This document shows positions 7,021-12,742 of a DNA stretch of 17,197 nucleotides, piece after piece. The notes beneath the pieces were generated by a model. That model was not told the origin of the DNA and made no database searches. It saw only the letters and a program-made list of their open reading frames with translations. Where the stretch lies: positions 1 through 17,197 of the forward strand of contig LOES01000208.1 of the NCBI GenBank assembly GCA_001515955.1, in the 5' to 3' direction. Within the stretch, counting starts at the first letter, position 1. Each line of letters starts with the position of its first letter. The position numbers and the translations under genes are program-made. This DNA is from Clostridia bacterium BRH_c25 (GTDB lineage Bacteria; Bacillota_A; Clostridia; Lutisporales; Lutisporaceae).

Positions 7021-7718
7021 ATGATGAAATAGGAATTCTTAAGCCGGCAAGGATCAACTCATCGGGGTATCGGATTTATGGCCGGGCAGAGGTAGACAGG
7101 CTGCAGCAGATTTTATTTTACAGAGAGCTGGGTGTGAGCCTGGAAAGCATCAAAGACATAGTGACGGCACCTTCTTTTGATGGAGCTAAAGCACTGCGGG
7201 AACATCGCGAGAAGCTTCTTGAAAAAAGAGAGCAATTGAATTTACTGATTGCGAATGTGGATAAAACTATAGCGTTAACAGAAGGGAGAATTATTATGAG
7301 TGATAAAGAAAAGTTTGAAGGCTTTAAACAAAAGCTGGTAGATGATAATGAGAAGAAGTATGGCAAAGAAATCCGTGAGAAGTACGGTAAGGATGCAGTC
7401 GAAAAATCAAATGACAAAGTAAAGAACATGACCCAGGAGCAATATGAAGCAGTGACAAAACTGGCGGAGGAGCAGCTGGCAACCTTGACAGAGGCTTTTA
7501 AGACAGGGGATCCTGCAGGGGAATTGGCACAAAAGGCTGCAGATTTGCACAAGCAGTGGCTGACCTTCTACTGGGACAGCTACTCTAAAGAAGCACATGC
7601 GGGTGCTGCTCAGATGTATGTTGACGATGAACGGTTTACAAAATACTATGATAAAGAGCAACCAGGAACAGCTGAATTTTTGAGGGATGCTATTCTGATA
7701 TACACTGGCATGAAATAA
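7008..7718 (+). CDS. MerR-TipAS regulator lacking its N-terminal DNA-binding helices (remnant or TipAS-only gene)
   Basis: A 236-codon open frame similar in layout to the minus-strand regulator at 6151-6894. Homology begins abruptly at YDEIGILKPARINSSGYRIYG, which is normally residue ~20 of a MerR protein; the preceding helix-turn-helix is replaced by repeat B. The remaining winged-helix part (RLQQILFYRELGVSLESIKDIV), linker helix and complete TipAS domain are intact and end in QMYVDDERF…FLRDAILIYTGMK. TTG 7008 is the first in-frame start of a usual type but has no ribosome site. A far better start is ATG 7296 (MSDKEKFEGF), which has AAGGGAG at 7282-7288 seven bases upstream and would give a 140-residue TipAS domain alone. 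The full-length regulator is therefore dead, yet a free drug-binding domain may still be made if the region is transcribed. Confidence 0.7.
   Translation: MTASYDEIGILKPARINSSGYRIYGRAEVDRLQQILFYRELGVSLESIKDIVTAPSFDGAKALREHREKLLEKREQLNLLIANVDKTIALTEGRIIMSDKEKFEGFKQKLVDDNEKKYGKEIREKYGKDAVEKSNDKVKNMTQEQYEAVTKLAEEQLATLTEAFKTGDPAGELAQKAADLHKQWLTFYWDSYSKEAHAGAAQMYVDDERFTKYYDKEQPGTAEFLRDAILIYTGMK
7282..7298 (+). promoter_or_regulatory. Internal ribosome site for TipAS-only protein
   Basis: AAGGGAG (7282-7288), seven bases, then ATG 7296-7298. It sits at the same domain boundary as the internal site in the paralogue at 6561, and both products begin MS.K.KF. This conservation suggests that the site is functional. 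Confidence 0.5.
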
Positions 7719-7744
7719 TATAAAGCATAAATTTAAATATTGAA

Positions 7745-7777
7745 AATGCGATTGATGAGAATCAGTCGCATTTTTTT
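7745..7777 (+). terminator. Terminator after the truncated MerR-TipAS gene
   Basis: AATGCGATTGAT (7745-7756) pairs with ATCAGTCGCATT (7761-7772) through one G-T pair around a GAGA loop, followed by a run of seven T (7771-7777). It is a strong intrinsic terminator in the + direction. Confidence 0.85.
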
Positions 7778-7799
7778 CTGTAAATCGAAGAAAATTTTT

Positions 7800-7822
7800 A
7801 AGTAATAATTAAATTATTACTT
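7800..7822. repeat. Perfect 23-bp palindrome
   Basis: AAGTAATAATT at 7800-7810 and AATTATTACTT at 7812-7822 are exact complements around a single A. There is no room for an RNA loop without opening the stem, so a dimeric protein site is as likely as a hairpin. Confidence 0.6.
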
Positions 7823-7840
7823 ATATTTATACAACAGAAT

Positions 7841-7893
7841 TATAGGACTAAAGACCTAAAATTGAAATTTGAGGTCCTATATTTATAGGACTT
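7841..7893. repeat. Three-part TATAGGAC module with alternative hairpins
   Basis: TATAGGAC occurs at 7841 and 7884, with its complement GTCCTATA at 7874 between them. The middle copy can pair with either flank. In addition GACCT (7853-7857) plus AAATT can pair with AATTT plus AGGTC (7866-7876) around a two-base loop. The helices exclude one another, an arrangement seen in RNA switches and in some transposon ends. Confidence 0.5.
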
Positions 7894-7917
7894 ATGTATC
7901 GTTTTATGTAACATACT

Positions 7918-7974
7918 ATTGTAAAAATATGGAGTATTGATATAATAATGACATATATATTGTAAAAATATGGA
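7918..7974. repeat. 16-bp direct repeat ATTGTAAAAATATGGA (two copies)
   Basis: Exact copies at 7918-7933 and 7959-7974, with start-to-start spacing of 41 bp, near four helical turns. The first copy overlaps a possible -35 element. Confidence 0.65.
7919..7946 (+). promoter_or_regulatory. Candidate promoter for the 89-aa gene and Myb-repeat regulator
   Basis: TTGTAA (7919-7924), a 16-bp spacer, then a perfect TATAAT (7941-7946). If used, the transcript would have a leader of more than 300 bases containing the hairpins at 8032-8231. The -35 match is only four of six, so this is tentative. Confidence 0.35.
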
Positions 7975-8031
7975 CAAACTTGTCAAAAAATACAATAACA
8001 AAGCCGAGAAATATAAATACCATGATGGTTA

Positions 8032-8077
8032 TATAAATCGCACAAAGAAGATTACATAGAATAGAAGCGATTTATAA
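8032..8077. repeat. Inverted repeat TATAAATCGC / GCGATTTATA
   Basis: Ten-base arms at 8032-8041 and 8067-8076 with a 25-base loop. No T run follows, so it is not a terminator. Confidence 0.55.
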
Positions 8078-8090
8078 CATCAAGGAAAAC

Positions 8091-8134
8091 GTTTCGCACT
8101 ATTGAACAATTATGTAATGGATTTAGTGCGAAAC
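8091..8134. repeat. Perfect 11-bp inverted repeat GTTTCGCACTA / TAGTGCGAAAC
   Basis: Arms at 8091-8101 and 8124-8134 with a 22-base loop. This is one of the few GC-containing stretches in the region. No T tract follows. It could be an RNA stem or a two-site operator. Confidence 0.65.
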
Positions 8135-8164
8135 ATATAGGTTGCCGGATAAAATAAACACAAG

Positions 8165-8231
8165 AAGGGTTACTACTCTAAAAAAACCCTTTAACTGTAA
8201 AGAAAGCAGGCAACTACTACGCCTGCTTTCT
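8165..8231 (+). terminator. Two tandem hairpins, the second resembling an intrinsic terminator
   Basis: AAGGGTT (8165-8171) pairs with AACCCTT (8185-8191). Then AGAAAGCAGGC (8201-8211) pairs perfectly with GCCTGCTTTCT (8221-8231) around AACTACTAC. Both loops carry ACTACT. After the second stem comes CTCCTTTTAT, a weak U tract. It lies 57 bases before the ATG at 8289, so it could attenuate transcription into that gene. Confidence 0.45.
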
Positions 8232-8288
8232 CTCCTTTTATAAGGGTTAAATATATAAGCTCTTTAAAAAAAAACTGAAGGAGGCATT

Positions 8289-8558
8289 ATGATAACAAAG
8301 TTTGACAGAATGCAGATATCATCCATAAATGATATTCATGCAGGCAGAATAAGCAAGGTAAAAGGTAATGTAAACAGCAAAAAAGTAGCGGTGCCGGAAA
8401 AGGAAACCTTCAAGTACATATTCGAAAATGCGAAAAAAGGAAATGAAATGGCGGCAGTATTACTGGATGAGTGGCAAAAAAACTGCGAGCCAAAGGGTAA
8501 TAAGGAAGAGCAGATTATTCATATGATTAACATGGCAGCCAATAGAATTTTCAAGTAA
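8289..8558 (+). CDS. Hypothetical protein (89 aa)
   Basis: An 89-residue, charged, soluble-looking protein. The ATG at 8289 follows GAAGGAGG (8277-8284) by four bases, a strong though closely spaced ribosome site. The N-terminal third (MITKFDRMQISSINDIHAG then RISKVKGN) is basic and likely extended. The rest is predicted mostly helical from its composition (KETFKYIFENAKKGNEMAAV and HMINMAANRIFK). There is no signal peptide, membrane segment or cysteine pair. I do not recognise a family. It sits 68 bases upstream of the Myb-repeat regulator on the same strand, so the two may be co-expressed, and it follows the structured region at 7778-8288. Confidence 0.7.
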   Translation: MITKFDRMQISSINDIHAGRISKVKGNVNSKKVAVPEKETFKYIFENAKKGNEMAAVLLDEWQKNCEPKGNKEEQIIHMINMAANRIFK

Positions 8559-8626
8559 GCAGAAATGCAATTAAAAGCAAGGATCACTTTGTTTCGTTGA
8601 TTTTAAATGTTTAAGAGGTGATATGT

Positions 8627-9595
8627 ATGAAGAAGAGTTGGACACAACAGGAAATAGAATATTTAAGAGACAGCTGGGGCAGGATATCCCTGGCGCAAAT
8701 AATGGATAGCCTCAGCAGAACAGAAGACAGTGTGATGAGAAAAGCAAGAAGGATAGGTTTATGCGTAAAAAAACCTGAAAAGGATATGCTGAAAAAAAGA
8801 TGGGGCGTTGAGGAAGATAATTTCATTATTGAAAATTATAGAGTATTAACGGTGGAAGCGATTTCACAACAGCTTGGAAGGACTGTATATGCTATCCGGA
8901 AAAGAGCATTGGCTTTGGGTGTAGCGGGTGAAGTGAGCCGCTGGAGCATAGATGAGATGGAATTTCTCAATGAAAAATGGGGAATCCTCAATTTGGACAC
9001 TATAGCCCAAAAACTAAACAGAAGCAGGAATTCGGTATTGTTGAAAGCACATCAAATGTCATTGAGGGAGCAGGTTGCTGCTAATGGAGTTTATCTTACT
9101 CCAAATGATATCAGTGATATATTAGGTATAAATATAAGGACACTATATTCATGGATTTGGAACGGCAGTTTGGGGCACAGGAAATTCAAGGTAGGGAAAA
9201 AGAGGAAATACCAGATTGCTGTGGAGAATCTTTGCGAATTCATAGAAAAGCATCAGGACAAGTGGAACTCACAAAAGGCAGATATCATACAGATCAAGTC
9301 ATACTATGCATCATATTTTATAGCAAGAAATAATACTATGACAATTCGGGGAGAAATTCCCGAGTGGATGGTAGAAAAAATTGAGCGGGACAAATATGGC
9401 TTTAGAGAATACTTAAAGCCCTGGACTACAAAAGAAGAGCTAAAATTACTCCAAATGGCAGAACAGAAACATACATATAAAGAAATATGTATAAAGCTGG
9501 ACAGGTCTATCGAGTCGGTAAAGGCAAAGCTTCATCTGCTGTATAAACAGGAAAACAGGATAAGTTACATATATAAAGAGAATACCAATAATTAA
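8627..9595 (+). CDS. Multi-repeat Myb/SANT-like DNA-binding protein with central HTH
   Basis: A 322-residue putative DNA-binding protein. Four Myb/SANT-like repeats are recognisable by a W-x3-E-x-L start and a later helix-turn-helix: R1 from W5 (SWTQQEIEYLRDSWGRIS … RKARRIGL), R2 from W59 (RWGVEEDNFIIENY … RKRALALGV), R3 from W106 (RWSIDEMEFLNEKWG … LKAHQMSL) and R4 from W266 (PWTTKEELKLL … VKAKLHLL). Between R3 and R4, residues 156-208 look like an excisionase/MerR-type helix-turn-helix (YLTPNDISDILGINIRTLYS, then RKFKVGKKRKY). I chose ATG 8627: AAGAGGTG (8613-8620) is six bases upstream; GTG 8618 overlaps that site. Proteins with one or two such repeats occur in Firmicutes and phages as sporulation or phage regulators; four plus an HTH is unusual. 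The target is unknown. A structured terminator follows. Confidence 0.75.
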   Translation: MKKSWTQQEIEYLRDSWGRISLAQIMDSLSRTEDSVMRKARRIGLCVKKPEKDMLKKRWGVEEDNFIIENYRVLTVEAISQQLGRTVYAIRKRALALGVAGEVSRWSIDEMEFLNEKWGILNLDTIAQKLNRSRNSVLLKAHQMSLREQVAANGVYLTPNDISDILGINIRTLYSWIWNGSLGHRKFKVGKKRKYQIAVENLCEFIEKHQDKWNSQKADIIQIKSYYASYFIARNNTMTIRGEIPEWMVEKIERDKYGFREYLKPWTTKEELKLLQMAEQKHTYKEICIKLDRSIESVKAKLHLLYKQENRISYIYKENTNN

Positions 9596-9608
9596 AATGA
9601 GCAAAACG

Positions 9609-9660
9609 GATGCTTCCGGACTGATCTGAAAAGATTGCTTCGGAAGCATCTTATTTGATA
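9609..9660 (+). terminator. Terminator-like hairpin after the Myb-repeat regulator
   Basis: GATGCTTCCG (9609-9618) pairs perfectly with CGGAAGCATC (9641-9650). Inside, GATCT and AGATT (9623-9627, 9632-9636) close a GAAA tetraloop. The following TTATTTGAT is a poor U tract, so termination may be partial. Confidence 0.6.
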
Positions 9661-9683
9661 CAATTCCATTATACACAATAATT
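9655..9683 (+). promoter_or_regulatory. Candidate promoter of the coiled-coil/ftsEX operon
   Basis: TTGATA (9655-9660), a 17-bp spacer, and AATAAT (9678-9683); each hexamer matches the sigma-A consensus at five of six positions. It lies just upstream of the coiled-coil gene and downstream of the preceding hairpin. Confidence 0.45.
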
Positions 9684-9748
9684 TGATAGAATTAGAATAA
9701 GAATCTAAAAAGAAGCTTGGAGCTGTGGTGAACAAAGGGGTGGAATGC

Positions 9749-10870
9749 TTGAAAAAGCTTTATGGAATTAAAACGGTAATCATTGCCGGCTTTACAATTG
9801 CACTTATCTTGGCAATTCTTTCCACAGGTACGGTTGTGGGGCAGGCGGATCCTTTTTCGGAAATCAGGGAAAAAATGGCCGGAATATCTGAAGATGAAAA
9901 GGAGATTCTGCAAAATCTGTTTACCCTTGCTCAGGAAATTGAATTGATGGAGTCTGAGGAAAAGAAATTTGCCCGGGAAATAGAAGTAATAAACCGCGAG
10001 ATCAAAGATTTGGAGGCTGCTATAGCAGAGAGCGGACTTGCCTATGCAAAAAAGCAGGAGAGTCTCAAGCAGGTTCTCAGAAGCTATCAGAGGATGGGGC
10101 CGGGGTCCTTCATAGAAATAATACTGAATTCGGATAGTCTCAGTGCTTTTCTTCAAAGAATAAACACCCTCAGGGATCTTACGCGTAATACCGGTGAACT
10201 TTTGGAGCAATTGGAGACAAGTGGCGAGAGATTAGCTGCAGAGAAGGTGAAGCTGTCTGAAAAACTCGTTTTGGCAGAAGAAAAACAGAAACAGTCAAGA
10301 GAAGCACTGACAAAAAAAATGGAACTGAAGGCGGAAAAGGAAGAGTATCTTGCATCCCTTAAGGGGGAAAGTGAGTATTATCAAGCATATCTTGCCGGTA
10401 TAGAGCAGGTGTGGGGTGAACTCAGGCCTTTGTTTTCAGAGGTTGTAAGGGATTTTTCCCGCATAATTGAAGAAGGGAATTTACCCGTTGATGCTTTGAA
10501 AATCAGTTTTTCCTTTTTTGAGTTAAGGGGAGCTATAGAAGATAGGACCATTAATAAAGTAGTTTCAGAGCAAAGCAGTCTTCCAAAGATTGTGTTTGCT
10601 TTTCACTCTGACAGAGTTGAAATAAGCTTGCCTGAAAAATATCTTGTTCTGTCAGGAACATTTGCTGTTATGGACGGACACGCTCTTGAATTTCAAGCTC
10701 AGGAAGGCAGCTTTTATGGAATGCCCCTTGCGCCCGGGTCTATAGCAGAATTGCTGAGTGAAGGTGAAATAGTGCTGGATATTGAGCCGCTGCTGGCCGG
10801 AAATGTCATACATGATTTAAAGCTTAAGGATGGTTATCTGGAATTGATACATAAGCTGAGTTTATTCTAG
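9749..10870 (+). CDS. Secreted PcsB/CwlO/EnvC-like coiled-coil protein without hydrolase domain (FtsEX partner)
   Basis: A 373-residue exported protein. I chose TTG 9749 because AAAGGGG (9734-9740) lies eight bases upstream and it gives a classic signal peptide (MKKLYGIK, a hydrophobic core, cleavage near VGQA-DP at residue 33); GTG 9725 or 9728 would add a few residues before it. Residues ~38-230 form a long heptad-rich coiled coil with the PcsB/CwlO hallmark near 111-157 (LRSYQRMGPGSFIEIILNSD, then SLSAFLQRINTLRDLT). In known FtsEX partners this coiled coil binds the FtsX outer loop. The C-terminus is not NlpC/P60, CHAP or M23: residues ~240-373 look like a beta-rich domain (ISLPEKYLVLSGTFAVMDG, FYGMPLAPGSIAELL, VIHDLKLKDGYLELI). 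Gene order with ftsE and ftsX directly downstream supports an FtsEX-linked role. The exact function is inferred. Confidence 0.8.
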   Translation: MKKLYGIKTVIIAGFTIALILAILSTGTVVGQADPFSEIREKMAGISEDEKEILQNLFTLAQEIELMESEEKKFAREIEVINREIKDLEAAIAESGLAYAKKQESLKQVLRSYQRMGPGSFIEIILNSDSLSAFLQRINTLRDLTRNTGELLEQLETSGERLAAEKVKLSEKLVLAEEKQKQSREALTKKMELKAEKEEYLASLKGESEYYQAYLAGIEQVWGELRPLFSEVVRDFSRIIEEGNLPVDALKISFSFFELRGAIEDRTINKVVSEQSSLPKIVFAFHSDRVEISLPEKYLVLSGTFAVMDGHALEFQAQEGSFYGMPLAPGSIAELLSEGEIVLDIEPLLAGNVIHDLKLKDGYLELIHKLSLF

Positions 10871-10883
10871 TGCAATATATATA

Positions 10884-10922
10884 TGCCTCGTAAAGTAATT
10901 TATTGCTGGGGTATGCGAGGCA
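10884..10922. repeat. Inverted repeat between the coiled-coil gene and ftsE
   Basis: TGCCTCG (10884-10890) and CGAGGCA (10916-10922) are exact complements with a 25-base spacer. There is no T tract. It could protect or separate the two parts of the operon mRNA. Confidence 0.45.
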
Positions 10923-10956
10923 CAAATGTTAATAAGCACTATTTGGAGGGGAAACA

Positions 10957-11625
10957 ATGATTGAAGCAAAGGGTGTATGTTTGAAGTATCCGGAAGGTAC
11001 AATGGCTCTTCAAAATATCAATCTGCAGATTGAACATGGTGAATTGGTGTATATAACCGGTCCCAGCGGATCGGGGAAAACCAGCCTCTTAAAGCTTTTC
11101 ATGGGAGTTGAGCATCCTACGGCAGGTACGTTAAGGGTTTTGGGACAGCCTATAATGAAAGGACAAGCCATGGAAATCAGGAGATTGCGGAAATTGATCG
11201 GGCCGGTTTTTCAGGAATTCAGACTGATAAAAGGAAGAACCGCATTGGAAAATGTAATGCTGGGCATGCGGTTTTTAGATGTTTCTCACCGTTCTATAAG
11301 GAAAGATGCTCATAATGCACTGGTAAAGGTGGGGCTGGAGCAAAAAGTACTTTCATTGGTAGAGCACCTGTCATGGGGGGAGTGCCAAAGGGTGGCAATA
11401 GCCCGGGCGGTAGCGAGGAAACCCGCATTGATCATAGCAGATGAGCCTACAGGGAATTTGGATAAGGACAATGCAATGAATATTTTAGCACTGCTGAACT
11501 CCTTCAAGGACAATAAAACAACAGTAATAATAACCACCCATGCAACCCATTTGATTGAAGGTGAAAAAGCAGCCGGACATATCAGCATGGATAAGGGTAA
11601 TATGAGCTGGGAAAGGTTGGGATGA
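10957..11625 (+). CDS. ftsE: Cell-division-type ABC ATPase FtsE (divergent signature motif)
   Basis: A 222-residue ATPase of normal FtsE length. Motifs: A-loop tyrosine YPEG (Y11), Walker A GPSGSGKTS (35-43), Q-loop FQEFRLIKGRTALENVML (Q86), Walker B LIIADE (158-163), D-loop GNLD, and switch histidine TTHATH (H195). The phrase PVFQEFRLIKGRTALENV is the FtsE form of the Q-loop. The signature reads LSWGECQ (138-144) where FtsE usually has LSGGEQQ: the first glycine is replaced by tryptophan and a glutamine by cysteine, which could alter ATP closure. The ATG at 10957 follows GGAGGGG by six bases. It binds FtsX in the cytoplasm and is expected to drive conformational change in the outer partner encoded upstream. 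It is followed six bases later by ftsX. Confidence 0.9.
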   Translation: MIEAKGVCLKYPEGTMALQNINLQIEHGELVYITGPSGSGKTSLLKLFMGVEHPTAGTLRVLGQPIMKGQAMEIRRLRKLIGPVFQEFRLIKGRTALENVMLGMRFLDVSHRSIRKDAHNALVKVGLEQKVLSLVEHLSWGECQRVAIARAVARKPALIIADEPTGNLDKDNAMNILALLNSFKDNKTTVIITTHATHLIEGEKAAGHISMDKGNMSWERLG

Positions 11626-11631
11626 GCTTAG

Positions 11632-12519
11632 ATGAAGAATATCTTATATAATACCGGTTACTTTCTCAGGGAAGTAAAAACAATAATCCGGATAAATCTA
11701 TTGTCCAACGTTTTTTCGCTTTTAAGCACCGGACTCATTTTCTTTATTCTTGCCATGGTAATTTCAGGCTGGTGGGTGAGCAGTCAAGTAATTGAGACCA
11801 TACAGGGAGAGGCTGAAGTGAATGTATATTTCAAGGAAGGCCTTGATAAGGCCGGATCAATAAAGCTTGTTGAGGGGATCAAAGGTATTGCAGGAGTGCG
11901 GGAGGCAAGACTGGTTGATGAGGCTGAGGCCTACAGCAGGATGGAGGAAATTCTGGGGAAGGAAGCTCATGTCCTTGCATATTTCGATGATAATCCTTTT
12001 AGTCCATTTATTGAAGTGAAAATCCAGATAGATGAAATCGGTGCTATTCTGAAAGAATTAGAGTTTATGACCGGTATTGAGCATGTGAGAGATAACAGAG
12101 AGGTGCTGGAGCGTCTTCGCAGCATTGCAGGAGTGCTGAGAGTATTAGGGTATCTGGTAGTAACTGCAGTGGGAATATCCACAATGGTTATAATATCTCA
12201 TATTATAAGAATGGGGATATATGACAACAGGGAGCAGATAAATACCCTGAGGCTGATGGGGGCACCGGAAGCCTTCATCGGGTTTCCCTTTATGCTGGAA
12301 GGACTGCTTCTGACACTGGGAGGTGGTGCAATCGCAGCTGCGATGTCGGTATTCTCACTGAAATATTTATATGCTCAGATGGCAGGACCGCTTCCTTTCA
12401 TTCCGCTTACACCACTTGGGACCATGACATCACAGCTGGTTATTCTGGTCATGTCCATAAGTGCGGCACTGGGGATTGCCGGCGGTTTTTTCGGGCTGTC
12501 ATCGGCAAAAAGCAGCTAG
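11632..12519 (+). CDS. ftsX: Cell-division-type ABC permease FtsX
   Basis: A 295-residue FtsX of typical length. The layout is a cytoplasmic N-terminus, helix 1 (about 23-46), a large extracellular domain (47-168), then helices near 169-192, 217-242 and 263-286. Family phrases are seen: FDDNPFSPFIEVKI (usually GDNPLP.SLEV) at the heart of the outer domain, and NREQINTLRLMGAPEAFIGF followed by PFMLEG before helix 3. FtsX carries the force from FtsE to an outer coiled-coil protein, here the gene at 9749. The start ATG 11632 lies six bases after the ftsE stop; GATGAGCTTAG before it has only a weak ribosome site, so coupling with ftsE is likely. The TAG stop at 12517-12519 is also part of the end of a MITE-like element, or of its CTAG target. 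Confidence 0.92.
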   Translation: MKNILYNTGYFLREVKTIIRINLLSNVFSLLSTGLIFFILAMVISGWWVSSQVIETIQGEAEVNVYFKEGLDKAGSIKLVEGIKGIAGVREARLVDEAEAYSRMEEILGKEAHVLAYFDDNPFSPFIEVKIQIDEIGAILKELEFMTGIEHVRDNREVLERLRSIAGVLRVLGYLVVTAVGISTMVIISHIIRMGIYDNREQINTLRLMGAPEAFIGFPFMLEGLLLTLGGGAIAAAMSVFSLKYLYAQMAGPLPFIPLTPLGTMTSQLVILVMSISAALGIAGGFFGLSSAKSS

Positions 12520-12701
12520 TGTGACAACTATTTAGTAATGCAAAAAACTGCAACGCCTTACCTATGTCATTCTGAGCTTGCGAAGAATCTTTTACTTCAG
12601 AGATTTTTCCGTAACAAATACTTGAAGGCATTCCTTTAGGGTCTAAGATCCTTCACTACGTTCAGGATGACATTTGTGTTACTTTGTAGTTGTCACACTA
12701 G
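12516..12701. mobile_element. MITE-like element with 15-bp terminal inverted repeats and nested inner repeats
   Basis: The ends CTAGTGTGACAACTA (12516-12530) and TAGTTGTCACACTAG (12687-12701) are perfect complements, and pairing continues imperfectly inwards (AGTAA at 12534). Inside lies a second inverted pair: TGTCATTCTGAGC…GAAGAATCT (12565-12590) and AGATCCTTC…TTCAGGATGACA (12646-12672), complementary apart from a few G-U pairs and mismatches. There is no gene. The total is about 186 bp, typical of a non-autonomous element mobilised by a transposase encoded elsewhere. CTAG at both ends may be a duplicated target (it fits the YTAR preference of IS5-type elements) or part of the repeat. The RNA would fold into one long hairpin. 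Confidence 0.75.
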
Positions 12702-12742
12702 AGAGTATAACTTCTTTAGTTTTGCAGGTATAATACTCAGAC

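Larger units (their letters stand above)
7778..8288. other. Gene-free, structure-rich intergenic region
   Basis: About 510 bases without a convincing gene. They are very AT-rich and contain a run of separate inverted repeats (7800-7822, 7841-7893, 8032-8077, 8091-8134, 8165-8191, 8201-8231) and one 16-bp direct repeat pair (7918 and 7959). It leads into the 89-residue gene at 8289. I recognise no known riboswitch, T-box or small-RNA consensus in it. It may be a long leader, an unknown structured RNA, or the remains of a mobile element. Confidence 0.6.

Noticed and set aside
7118..7661. Two minus-strand open frames opposite the truncated MerR-TipAS gene
   Set aside because: They are serine/leucine-rich antisense shadows; the plus frame has clear domain matches.
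7800..8231. CRISPR array
   Set aside because: The repeated elements are different palindromes with no constant repeat-spacer periodicity, and no cas gene is nearby.
7778..8288. T-box, c-di-GMP or other known riboswitch in the long gene-free leader
   Set aside because: No T-box GGGTGGNACCGCG-like bulge, GEMM core or other consensus that I know could be found.
9725..9748. GTG start codons at 9725/9728 for the coiled-coil protein
   Set aside because: GGAG is only two to five bases away, and the extension puts a polar stretch before the signal peptide. TTG 9749 has a stronger, well-spaced site.
9692..10210. Minus-strand 172-codon frame opposite the coiled-coil gene
   Set aside because: It is an antisense shadow; the plus frame has a signal peptide, family motifs and operon context.
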